A DNA stretch of 53,967 nucleotides from Periweissella ghanensis (GTDB taxonomy: Bacteria; Bacillota; Bacilli; Lactobacillales; Lactobacillaceae), in the NCBI RefSeq assembly GCF_918814755.1, contig NZ_CAKKNT010000012.1:1-53967 (forward strand), given 5' to 3'. The translations under genes and the position numbers were made by a program. The stretch's first letter is position 1. Each line of letters begins with the position of its first letter. Positions 16,219-24,102 of this stretch are shown here, piece by piece. Below the pieces are notes generated by a model. That model saw only the letters and a program-made list of their open reading frames with translations, was not told the origin of the DNA and made no database searches.

Positions 16219-16368
16219 ATAATTTCAGCAAACGAATATTTAGCATATTATTTGCTTTATTGTTCATAAATATGTATAAAAAAGATAGATGTAAACTTAA
16301 TATGCGATTTAAAACTAATAAACCCAAACTTTGATTAAAATAAATGGCTTGGAGCCGGAGGAACTAAC

Positions 16369-17106
16369 ATGACAGCAAAGGTAACCGTAAAAGATTTACA
16401 CAAAGCATATGGTGATAATGAAGTGCTTAAAGGGATTAATCTTGAGGTCCAGGAAAATGAAGTCGTCGTAATGATTGGTCCGTCTGGATCAGGAAAGAGT
16501 ACTTTTTTACGGACGTTAAATAACTTAGAGGCCGTTACGAGTGGTGAAATTTTAATTAATGGCTACAACTTGGTCGATAAAAAAACTGATATTAACAAAG
16601 TTCGTGAAAATATTGGAATGGTTTTCCAACATTTCAATCTTTTTCCCCATTTGTCAGTTTTAGAAAATGTAATTCTTGCACCAGTTGAATTAGGCAAATT
16701 ATCAAAAGAAGACGCTAAGACACTTGGGATGCAATTACTTACCCAAGTGGGCTTAGCCGACAAAGCTGATGCCAAACCAACGCAATTATCAGGGGGCCAA
16801 AAGCAACGGGTGGCGATTGCCCGGGCGTTGGCAATGAAGCCAAGTATTATGTTGTTTGATGAACCAACTTCTGCTTTGGATCCAGAAATGGTAGGGGATG
16901 TTTTACAAGTTATGCGTGACTTGGCCGAAGAAGGGATGACCATGATTGTCGTAACCCACGAAATGGGCTTTGCCAAGCAAGTGGCTGACCGCGTGGTGTT
17001 CTTTGCCGATGGATACATCCGTGAACAAGGAACGCCAGAAGAAGTCTTCAATAACCCACAAGATCCACGGGCGCAAGATTTCTTAAATAAAGTGTTAAAT
17101 GTCTAG
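16369..17106 (+). CDS. glnQ: Amino-acid ABC transporter ATPase, GlnQ-like (copy 1)
   Basis: 245 aa ABC ATPase of the polar amino-acid uptake class. Walker A is GPSGSGKST near residue 37, the Q-loop is [11 protein letters not shown], the signature is [15 protein letters not shown] near 139, Walker B is [14 protein letters not shown], and the switch His is in VVTHEMGFA. It powers the fused binding-protein/permease encoded 18 nt downstream. GGAGG precedes the ATG. It is about 80 percent or more identical to copy 2 at 18955, so the operon is a tandem duplication. Confidence 0.95.
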   Translation: MTAKVTVKDLHKAYGDNEVLKGINLEVQENEVVVMIGPSGSGKSTFLRTLNNLEAVTSGEILINGYNLVDKKTDINKVRENIGMVFQHFNLFPHLSVLENVILAPVELGKLSKEDAKTLGMQLLTQVGLADKADAKPTQLSGGQKQRVAIARALAMKPSIMLFDEPTSALDPEMVGDVLQVMRDLAEEGMTMIVVTHEMGFAKQVADRVVFFADGYIREQGTPEEVFNNPQDPRAQDFLNKVLNV

Positions 17107-17124
17107 GCGAGAAAGAGAGAAAAT

Positions 17125-18585
17125 ATGATGAAAAAACATACATGGCTTAAATTTGGGACACTAATAGTGACGATGCTGTTAGGCTTAGTTGTCTTTAGTG
17201 CGACTAATGTACATGCTGATAAGAAGGAGCCTCACTACGTAATTACCACGGATACGACGTATGCCCCGTTTGAGTTTCAAGCCCAAAATGGGCAATATGT
17301 CGGAATTGATATGGATATGTTACGGGCAATTGCTAAGCGGGAACATTTTACGTATAAATTAGTCCCAATTGCTTTTAACTCCGGGGCCCAAGGTGTTTTG
17401 TCAGGCCAATTTGATGCCATTATTGCGGGGATGACCATTACCCCCGAACGGCAACAAGTGTATGATTTTGGGACACCGTATTACAAAACGGGGATTATTG
17501 CCGCTGCTAGTCCAAAGAGTGGCATTACGAGTTTAAATCAATTACGTGGTAAAACGGTGGCTTTAAAGACCGGGACGGGTTCAGCTCAATATGCACTTTC
17601 AATTCAAAAGAAATATGGCTTTAAAGTAACGTATTTCAATGATTCAAACACAATGTACAATGCGGTTGCGCTTGGTAATGCTGCCGTAGCGTTTGAAGAT
17701 GATCCAGTGATGAAATATGCGATTAAAAACGGGATTAAATTAAAAATTATTACGAAACCAGCTAATGCAGGACAATATGGTTTTGCCGTTAAAAAGGGTC
17801 AAAATCAAGAATTACTTGCTAAGTTTAATGCTGGTTATGCCGCGATTAAAAAAGATGGTACGTACGATAAAATTGTCGCTAAGTACCTTGGTGCCAAGGA
17901 ATCAACTTTTGCAGGAAGTGCCAAAGAAAACAACTCTTTGATTGGCTTATTGAAGCAAAATAAGGATCAATTTATTGGTGGAATTATTAAAACCCTTCAA
18001 TTAACGGTCTTTGGGATTATCTTTGCCACAATTTTTGGGGTCTTAATCGGGGTCCTTGCAGTCGTGCCAAATAAATTTGCATATGGGTTATCAAGTACCA
18101 TTATTTACATCTTCCGTGGATTACCATTGTTGGTGTTAGCGTTCTTTATTTACATTGGGTTACCTTCATTAACTGGGACTAAGATTCCGGCCATTGCCGC
18201 GGGGTTAATTACGTTAACGCTTAATGAAGGGGCCTACATTGCCGCCTTTGTGGCCGGAGGATTAAAGAGTGTTGATGTTGGTCAAATGGAAGCGGCCCGT
18301 TCATTAGGGTTGCCATATCGCAAGGCAATGTTAAAAGTTATCATGCCGCAAGGAATCAAGTTGATGATCCCATCATTTGTTAACCAATTTATCATTACTT
18401 TGAAAGATACTTCAATTCTTTCAGCTATCGGGATTATCGAATTGACGCAAACGGGAACGGTGATTATTTCACGTAACTCACAAGGCTTCCGGGTGTGGTT
18501 CTTAGTTGCAATGATGTACTTGATCATGATTACTTTGTTAACCTTCCTTGCTAAATGGGCCGACAAAAAATTTGGTAATAACTAA
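17125..18585 (+). CDS. glnP: Amino-acid ABC transporter, fused substrate-binding and permease protein (copy 1)
   Basis: 486 aa. An N-terminal signal sequence ends near VHA-D (residue 32). A periplasmic-binding-type domain runs over residues 36-260, with TTDTTYAPFEFQ, the ligand Arg segment ITPERQQVYDFG and the ligand Asp segment AFEDDPV. A permease domain of about five helices covers residues 285-480, with the EAA loop QMEAARSLGLPYRKAM. This matches the GlnP architecture of lactic acid bacteria but with one binding domain, not two as in Lactococcus. The substrate is a polar amino acid, probably Gln, Glu or Asn. Confidence 0.92.
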   Translation: MMKKHTWLKFGTLIVTMLLGLVVFSATNVHADKKEPHYVITTDTTYAPFEFQAQNGQYVGIDMDMLRAIAKREHFTYKLVPIAFNSGAQGVLSGQFDAIIAGMTITPERQQVYDFGTPYYKTGIIAAASPKSGITSLNQLRGKTVALKTGTGSAQYALSIQKKYGFKVTYFNDSNTMYNAVALGNAAVAFEDDPVMKYAIKNGIKLKIITKPANAGQYGFAVKKGQNQELLAKFNAGYAAIKKDGTYDKIVAKYLGAKESTFAGSAKENNSLIGLLKQNKDQFIGGIIKTLQLTVFGIIFATIFGVLIGVLAVVPNKFAYGLSSTIIYIFRGLPLLVLAFFIYIGLPSLTGTKIPAIAAGLITLTLNEGAYIAAFVAGGLKSVDVGQMEAARSLGLPYRKAMLKVIMPQGIKLMIPSFVNQFIITLKDTSILSAIGIIELTQTGTVIISRNSQGFRVWFLVAMMYLIMITLLTFLAKWADKKFGNN

Positions 18586-18666
18586 TAAATTAAGCATAAA
18601 ACTAATGACAAGATTGCTAAAAAATGATAGAATTTTAATAATCAAGAAATTAGGAAGTACTTATCA

Positions 18667-18765
18667 ATGACTATGTACCAAGAAAATAATAATAACGCGC
18701 GAAATTTACCTAATCAATTAGGGTTTTTGCGACGGTTATTTTCTGGGACTGGTTTATCAGTTTAG
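18667..18765 (+). CDS. Putative Asn-rich leader peptide (32 aa) of transporter operon 2
   Basis: A 32-codon frame with AGGAAG 9 nt before ATG. It begins MTMYQENNNN, so residues 7-10 are four consecutive Asn codons (AAT AAT AAT AAC); six of 32 residues are Asn. It ends 11 nt before a terminator stem and 189 nt before glnQ copy 2. Position, length and Asn run parallel the frame at 16064 although the remaining sequence differs. An amino-acid-sensing leader peptide is the favoured reading; translation is unproven. Confidence 0.42.
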   Translation: MTMYQENNNNARNLPNQLGFLRRLFSGTGLSV

Positions 18766-18773
18766 CACTTTAG

Positions 18774-18808
18774 AAAGTAGACGACGCTCGAGTCAGTCTA
18801 CTTTTTTT
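18774..18808 (+). terminator. Intrinsic terminator or attenuator before transporter operon 2
   Basis: AAAGTAGAC pairs with GTCTACTTT, with a short inner GAC/GTC pairing, followed by a T run. The 5' arm repeats the AAAGTAGAC found in the terminator before operon 1. It may be the late terminator of operon 1 or an attenuator. Beyond it, 18809-18954 holds another AT-rich stem, ATTAACGAACA with TGTTCTTAAT, and no gene. Confidence 0.85.
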
Positions 18809-18954
18809 ATGTTCAAAAAATTAACGAACATTATTTTATAAATTGATAAGATTGTTCTTAATATTTTTCTTTTTAGTGGTAAATATATGAATTAGTTTGG
18901 TTTCATCGGGATAAGTTTGAGAAATGCTGGAATTATTGATATGGAGGTATCAAA

Positions 18955-19692
18955 ATGGCAACGAAAGTTAAGGTTACTGATTTACATAAATCGTATGGCG
19001 ATAATGAGGTTTTAAAAGGGATCAATTTAGAAGTTCAAGAAAATGAAGTAGTAGTAATGATTGGACCTTCTGGTTCCGGTAAAAGTACTTTTTTGCGTAC
19101 ATTGAATAAATTAGAAGAACCCACAGCTGGTAGCATTGCAATTGATGGTATTGATTTAACCGCTAAAGAAACTAATTTAAATAAAGTTCGTGAAAATATT
19201 GGGATGGTTTTCCAACATTTTAATTTATTTCCACATTTAACGGTTTTGGAAAATGTAACGTTAGCGCCAGTTGAACTTGGCAAACTAACAAAGGATGAAG
19301 CCAATGAGTTAGGTCGTCAATTATTGGCCCAAGTGGGCTTAGCTGATAAAGCCGATGCTAAACCCACCCAATTATCAGGTGGGCAAAAGCAACGGGTGGC
19401 GATTGCCCGGGCCTTAGCCATGAAACCAAGTATTATGTTATTTGATGAACCAACTTCAGCCCTTGATCCGGAAATGGTCGGGGAAGTTTTGAAAGTTATG
19501 CGTGATTTAGCCGAAGATGGGATGACCATGATTGTCGTAACGCATGAAATGGGCTTTGCTAAACAAGTTGCCGATCGCGTGGTATTTTTTGCGGATGGAT
19601 ATATTCGTGAAGAAGGTACGCCGGACGCGGTTTTCAATAACCCCCAAGATCCACGCGCCCAAGATTTCTTAAACAAAGTATTGAACGTTTAA
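18955..19692 (+). CDS. glnQ: Amino-acid ABC transporter ATPase, GlnQ-like (copy 2)
   Basis: 245 aa paralogue of the ATPase at 16369, with the same Walker A (GPSGSGKST), signature ([15 protein letters not shown]), Walker B ([14 protein letters not shown]) and switch His. GGAGG precedes the ATG. Differences concentrate between the Walker A and signature motifs and at the extreme C-terminus. It is followed 20 nt later by its own fused permease gene, so each ATPase has a dedicated partner, although cross-pairing is conceivable. Confidence 0.95.
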   Translation: MATKVKVTDLHKSYGDNEVLKGINLEVQENEVVVMIGPSGSGKSTFLRTLNKLEEPTAGSIAIDGIDLTAKETNLNKVRENIGMVFQHFNLFPHLTVLENVTLAPVELGKLTKDEANELGRQLLAQVGLADKADAKPTQLSGGQKQRVAIARALAMKPSIMLFDEPTSALDPEMVGEVLKVMRDLAEDGMTMIVVTHEMGFAKQVADRVVFFADGYIREEGTPDAVFNNPQDPRAQDFLNKVLNV

Positions 19693-19712
19693 AAGAGAGT
19701 AGGAAGAGGAAA

Positions 19713-21170
19713 ATGTTTAAAAAAGCCTGGATTAAATATGTGATGCTAACGTTAGCCGTAATATTAGGAACGCTTGCCACCACAACGACTGGGGCGGCCG
19801 CTGCGACCAAAGAGCCGCATTACGTGATTACAACTGATACAACTTATCCCCCATTTGAATTGCAAGATAAAAATGGCCAATATGTTGGGATTGATATTGA
19901 TATTTTAAAAGCAATTGCTAAACGGGAACATTTTACTTACAAGCTGGTACCAATTTCGTTTAACTCTGGGGCCCAAGCTGTCTTATCTGGGCAGTTTGAT
20001 GCGATTATGGCGGGGATGGCCATTACCCCGGCCCGAAAGTTAGTCTATGATTTTGGGACACCATACTATAAAACTGGCGTGATTGCCGCCATTGCCAAAA
20101 ACAGTAAAATTAAGTCATTAAATGATTTACGGGGTAAAACGGTCGCACTTAAAACCGGTACTGGAGCAGCGGCCTATGCGTTATCGATTCAGAAGCAATA
20201 TGGCTTTAAAGTAACGTACTTTAATGATTCCAACACGATGTATAACGATGTGGCGTTAGGAAATACCGTGGCCACATTTGAAGACGAACCGGTTATGAAA
20301 TATGCGATTCAAAATGGGGTTAAACTAAAAATTTTGACGAAACCAGCCAATTCAGGTTATTACGGTTTTGGGGTTAAAAAGGGTCACAACCAAGAATTAA
20401 TCGCCAAATTTAATGCCGGTTTTGCCGCGATTAAAAAAGATGGTACGTATGACAAAATTGTTGCTAAATATATTGGTGCTAAAGAATCAACGTTTGCTGG
20501 GAGTGCAGCAGTTAATAACTCAATTTGGGGTTTGCTTAAACAAAACAAAAACCAATTCTTAGCCGGTATCGGTCAAACCTTAATGCTAACAATTTTGGGG
20601 ATTATTTTGGCCACGATTTTTGGGGTGATTATTGGTATTTTAGCGATTGTGCCTAACAAATTTAGTCATGGCTTTGCAAGTACGATTATCTATATTTTCC
20701 GTGGCTTACCATTATTGGTGTTGGCATTCTTTATTTACATCGGGATTCCATCATTAACCGGCCATAAATTCTCAGCACTTTTAGCGGGGTTAATTACGTT
20801 AATGCTAAATGAAGGTGCCTATATCGCAGCCTTTGTTGCTGGTGGGCTTAAATCAGTTGATAATGGGCAAATGGAAGCAGCCCGTTCACTTGGATTAAGT
20901 TACTGGAAAGCGATGCGTAAAGTGGTGATGCCGCAAGGGATTAAGTTGATGGTGCCATCATTTGTGAACCAATTTATTATTACGTTAAAAGATACATCAA
21001 TTCTTTCCGCCATTGGGATTATTGAATTGACGCAAACAGGAACGGTGATTATTTCACGTAATTCACAAGGTTTCCGCGTGTGGTTCTTAGTCGCGATGAT
21101 GTACTTAATTATGATTACTTTATTGACGTTCCTTGCTAAATGGGCCGACAAAAAGTTTGGTAATAACTAA
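19713..21170 (+). CDS. glnP: Amino-acid ABC transporter, fused substrate-binding and permease protein (copy 2)
   Basis: 485 aa with signal sequence, one binding domain and one permease domain, like copy 1. The last 70 residues are identical to copy 1, whereas the binding domain differs at ligand-proximal positions: ITPARKLVYDFG where copy 1 has ITPERQQVYDFG, and TYPPFELQ where copy 1 has TYAPFEFQ. A changed substrate range is therefore plausible. Synonymous differences in the identical C-termini argue for selection over recent copying. A palindromic element begins 2 nt after the stop. Confidence 0.92.
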   Translation: MFKKAWIKYVMLTLAVILGTLATTTTGAAAATKEPHYVITTDTTYPPFELQDKNGQYVGIDIDILKAIAKREHFTYKLVPISFNSGAQAVLSGQFDAIMAGMAITPARKLVYDFGTPYYKTGVIAAIAKNSKIKSLNDLRGKTVALKTGTGAAAYALSIQKQYGFKVTYFNDSNTMYNDVALGNTVATFEDEPVMKYAIQNGVKLKILTKPANSGYYGFGVKKGHNQELIAKFNAGFAAIKKDGTYDKIVAKYIGAKESTFAGSAAVNNSIWGLLKQNKNQFLAGIGQTLMLTILGIILATIFGVIIGILAIVPNKFSHGFASTIIYIFRGLPLLVLAFFIYIGIPSLTGHKFSALLAGLITLMLNEGAYIAAFVAGGLKSVDNGQMEAARSLGLSYWKAMRKVVMPQGIKLMVPSFVNQFIITLKDTSILSAIGIIELTQTGTVIISRNSQGFRVWFLVAMMYLIMITLLTFLAKWADKKFGNN

Positions 21171-21172
21171 AT

Positions 21173-21340
21173 AAAAAGGGAGCGTGACAGAAGTCGGGCG
21201 ATACCGAGAAATACACTAAATAACCGCTTTGAAGAATTTTCTTCAAGGCGGTTATTGTCTTATTTCGAATATATCGGACTTCTGGAGCGCGTTTTGGTAG
21301 CGATTTAGTACTTGAAAAGCGTTATGTCACAACCCTTTTT
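21173..21340 (+). repeat. Palindromic intergenic element, copy C
   Basis: Fills the gap between convergent glnP copy 2 and the LURP-one gene. It has the clearest ends: AAAAAGGGAGCGTGACAGAA at the left and TTATGTCACAACCCTTTTTT at the right, which are inverted repeats. The central stem is nearly the same as in copy B (AACCGCTTTGAAGAA with TTCTTCAAGGCGGTT, one G-U pair). The arms are nearly identical to copies B and D. Confidence 0.93.
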
Positions 21341-21364
21341 TATTGTATTTGGGCCAATTAAGCA

Positions 21365-21916
21365 CTAGTGATTTTTAAGCGTAATCTTATCAGAATAGGC
21401 GAATGTAATTGGTTGCCGTAAGATATCTTTTAAAGGTGATGGCTTAGTATTAAACAACCAACGATTTAAAATAACCGCAATGCCAATTAAAATGGGCTCT
21501 TGGCTTTTATTTTTAATTGCCAGTTCATTAAATAAACCATTTGGGCGTTTTACCGGTTTAACTTTCATTAAGCGACTTTGCTTATGGTAAGCGTAATACG
21601 TTCCAGACGTCAAGCTACCACGGATAAACCAATTGAGATCACGGACATAAATTACATCCAGTAAACTACCTAAGGAAACCCCGATTGAACCAACCACTTC
21701 ATCTTGAAATTTAATATTAAAACGGGGTAGGAGGCCAAAGGAGGTTTGTTTAAGTTCAACGACAAGTTGCCCGAGGTTATTGTAGACGTGAATAAAAGCA
21801 TCTTCACGACCAAAATTACCGGTAACTAAGTATTCAGCTTTACCATTAATATCACGAACAGTGGTTGCTGTTTGTGAACTACGAGTATTAACTTGTTTTA
21901 AATACAACTTACGCAT
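21365..21916 (-). CDS. LURP-one-related (Tubby-like fold) protein
   Basis: 183 aa, single LURP-one-related domain of the YxjI type, predicted to form a Tubby-like beta-barrel with a C-terminal helix (IAVILNRWLF). It starts MRKLYLKQ, with the conserved pattern of VTGNFGREDAFIHVYNNLGQ and a downstream FKVD-like IKFQDEVVGSIG. Biochemical function is unknown; membrane or phosphoinositide binding is known only for distant Tubby proteins. It is a single-gene unit with GGAGG before the ATG. Confidence 0.8.
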   Translation of the reverse strand: MRKLYLKQVNTRSSQTATTVRDINGKAEYLVTGNFGREDAFIHVYNNLGQLVVELKQTSFGLLPRFNIKFQDEVVGSIGVSLGSLLDVIYVRDLNWFIRGSLTSGTYYAYHKQSRLMKVKPVKRPNGLFNELAIKNKSQEPILIGIAVILNRWLFNTKPSPLKDILRQPITFAYSDKITLKNH

Positions 21917-22073
21917 CCCTTGACCTCCTTTAAATGCTGGCTGCTATTTATCCTTATTTTAGCATGTTAACTAGCATTGTGGATAATTGGTTTCTAAATA
22001 AATTAAGAACAGTTATAATATGGTTGTGACAAAAACCGGTCTTGGACAACGAAGAAATGGAAATTTGAATTTA

Positions 22074-22748
22074 ATGAACACACTGTTACATAATGATTGG
22101 CAAGCGGTATTAGCACCAAAGCTTGCAACCGAAGAATTTAAGGCATTGACGACTTTTTTACAAAGTGAGCGAGAAAAGTTTAATGTTTTCCCACCCAAGG
22201 AAGAAGTGTTTAATGCGTTTAACTTAACTGACTTTGGTCACACCCGGGTGGTTATTTTAGGGCAAGATCCTTATCATGAATTACATCAAGCACAAGGATT
22301 AAGTTTTTCAGTGGCCCCAGGTGTTAAGATTCCACCAAGTTTACGCAATATTTATCAAGAACTGGCAACCGATTTAAATATTCCCCCGGTTACGCATGGT
22401 AATTTAACAGCTTGGGGGCAACAAGGTGTGTTATTATTAAATTCAGTTTTAACCGTCCGCGAAGGACAGGCTAATTCACATCGCCAACATGGTTGGGAAG
22501 CAGTTACTGATGCGGCTATCCAAGCATTGGCTGATAAACCGGAACCAGTCGTCTTTATCCTCTGGGGTAAACCGGCCCAAATGAAGCAAAAACTGATTGA
22601 TGAATCACGGAATTTAGTTATTACTAGTCCGCATCCATCGCCATTATCAGCTTATCGTGGTTTTTTTGGTTCCAAACCATTTTCACAGACTAACGCGTAT
22701 TTAATTGCGCATGGTCAACAACCAATCAATTGGCATTTGCCAGCATAA
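22074..22748 (+). CDS. ung: Uracil-DNA glycosylase
   Basis: 224 aa, family 1 UDG that excises uracil from DNA. The water-activating loop GQDPYHELHQAQGLSFSV lies near residue 64, and the DNA-intercalation/His loop HPSPLSAYRGFFGSKPF near residue 187. Upstream in-frame codons reach 22020, but the -10 TATAAT sits at 22015, so that longer form would be nearly leaderless. ATG 22074 gives the usual family length, though its ribosome site is weak. It is followed 33 nt later by pta, a common lactic-acid-bacterial pairing. Confidence 0.95.
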   Translation: MNTLLHNDWQAVLAPKLATEEFKALTTFLQSEREKFNVFPPKEEVFNAFNLTDFGHTRVVILGQDPYHELHQAQGLSFSVAPGVKIPPSLRNIYQELATDLNIPPVTHGNLTAWGQQGVLLLNSVLTVREGQANSHRQHGWEAVTDAAIQALADKPEPVVFILWGKPAQMKQKLIDESRNLVITSPHPSPLSAYRGFFGSKPFSQTNAYLIAHGQQPINWHLPA

Positions 22749-22781
22749 ATGCAATAACTTATTTTTGGAGGAAGTAATCTC

Positions 22782-23756
22782 ATGGGATTATTTGAAGAAT
22801 TAGCAACTAAGATTCAAGGCGCCAACAAACGAATTGTGTTTCCTGAAGGGGAAGATGCGCGCATTCAAGCAGCGGTCATTCGCTTAGCACAGACAGGCTT
22901 AATTAAGCCAATTTTGCTAGGGGATGAACAAGCAATTGCCGCAACTGCTAATGAAAATCATTTCGATTTAACTGGTATCGAAATTATTGATCCAAAAACG
23001 TATCCCAAAGCACAATTAGAAACCATGGTCAAAGCGCTTGTAGAGCGCCGGAAGGGTAAGACTGATTTTGAAACCGCTGAAAAGTGGGTTACCAATGTGA
23101 ACTACTTCGGGACAATGATGGTTTACATGGAATTAGCTGATGGGATGGTATCTGGTGCTAAGCATCCGACTGGTGATACTGTACGCCCAGCTTTACAAAT
23201 TGTTAAAACAGCGCCTGGTTCAACCCGGATTTCGGGGGCTTTTATTATGCAAAAAGATGAACAACGCTATGTCTTTTCCGATGCAGCAATCAACATTGAT
23301 ATTGATGCACAAACAATGGCTGAAATTGCCATTCAATCAGCCCACACTGCCCAAGTCTTTGGCATTGATCCTAAAGTTGCCATGCTTTCATTTTCAACGA
23401 AAGGTTCAGCGAAAGCAGATCAAGTAACCAAAGTGGTTGAAGCAACTAAACTAGCCCATGAAATGGATCCACAATTAGCCATTGATGGGGAACTACAATT
23501 TGATGCGGCGTTTGTACCAAGTGTCGCGGCAGCCAAAGCACCGGGTTCTGATGTAGCCGGCCATGCAAACGTCTTTATATTCCCCGATTTACAATCAGGA
23601 AATATTGGCTACAAAATTGCGCAACGGTTTGGTGGTTTTGAAGCCATTGGTCCGATTCTCCAAGGCCTGGCTAAGCCAATTTCTGATTTATCACGCGGTT
23701 GTAACGCCGATGATGTTTATAAAGTCGCATTAATTACTGCTGCCCAAGCCTTATAA
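22782..23756 (+). CDS. pta: Phosphate acetyltransferase
   Basis: 324 aa, the short phosphotransacetylase form. It interconverts acetyl-CoA and acetyl phosphate, linking heterofermentative phosphoketolase flux to acetyl-CoA and the AdhE ethanol branch encoded next. Family signatures are IVFPEGEDARIQAA near residue 19, MVSGAKHPTGDTVRPALQI near 124, and the C-terminal NVFIFPDLQSGNIGYKIAQR near 263. GGAGG lies 8 nt before the ATG. Confidence 0.96.
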   Translation: MGLFEELATKIQGANKRIVFPEGEDARIQAAVIRLAQTGLIKPILLGDEQAIAATANENHFDLTGIEIIDPKTYPKAQLETMVKALVERRKGKTDFETAEKWVTNVNYFGTMMVYMELADGMVSGAKHPTGDTVRPALQIVKTAPGSTRISGAFIMQKDEQRYVFSDAAINIDIDAQTMAEIAIQSAHTAQVFGIDPKVAMLSFSTKGSAKADQVTKVVEATKLAHEMDPQLAIDGELQFDAAFVPSVAAAKAPGSDVAGHANVFIFPDLQSGNIGYKIAQRFGGFEAIGPILQGLAKPISDLSRGCNADDVYKVALITAAQAL

Positions 23757-23782
23757 AAGCCGGGATTGTTCCCGCATAAAAC

Positions 23783-23819
23783 AAAAAAAGCCCGAATTTT
23801 GTAAATTCAGGCTTTTTTT
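23783..23819 (+). terminator. Terminator of ung-pta
   Basis: AAAAAAGCC and GAATTT pair with AAATTC and GGCTTTTTTT around a short loop. It lies 26 nt after the pta stop. Confidence 0.88.
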
Positions 23820-24102
23820 GGTGGCTAATCGTAGCTTCCACTGACCACAAGGTGCTTAACTAATTAGCTGTTTTTAAATATTTAGTGATTTATTTAACAA
23901 ATAATAAAAACAATATAATTTAGTGTTTTTATTATTTCTAAAGGCTTTAAAAGGTCTTATAATAGCTTTATATAGGCGTTTTAGTTGATTTTTAAAAAGT
24001 TTGAGGATAATTACACAAATAACTTGCTAAAAATAATATTCTCGTGTATCATAAAGTTTGTTAAGAGATGCACAAAGTATTTTATACAACGAGGATTGAA
24101 AA
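23820..24102 (+). promoter_or_regulatory. adhE upstream region with promoter
   Basis: AT-rich stretch without a gene. The best promoter is -35 TTGCTA (24024-24029) and -10 TATCAT (24047-24052) with a 17-nt spacer, 51 nt before the adhE start. A second TATAAT lies near 23958. I looked for a Rex box and a cre site and found neither in convincing form. Confidence 0.5.

Noticed and set aside
15996-16368. T-box riboswitch before the glnQ operons
   Set aside because: The GGTGGTACCACG core and stem I features seen before leuS are absent in front of both transporter operons.
16563-17051. 162-codon minus-strand frame inside glnQ copy 1
   Set aside because: It is a shadow of a clear ABC ATPase; a similar shadow occurs at 19317-19676 in the paralogue, as expected from shared codons.
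22020-22045. GGTTGTGACA next to the ung promoter resembles the palindromic element end
   Set aside because: Only ten bases match, there is no second end or arm, and the flanking genes are divergent, so chance is the simpler reading.
23820-24102. Rex or CcpA operator before adhE
   Set aside because: No sequence close to TTGTGA-n6-TCACAA or to the cre consensus was found, although regulation by NADH would be expected biologically.
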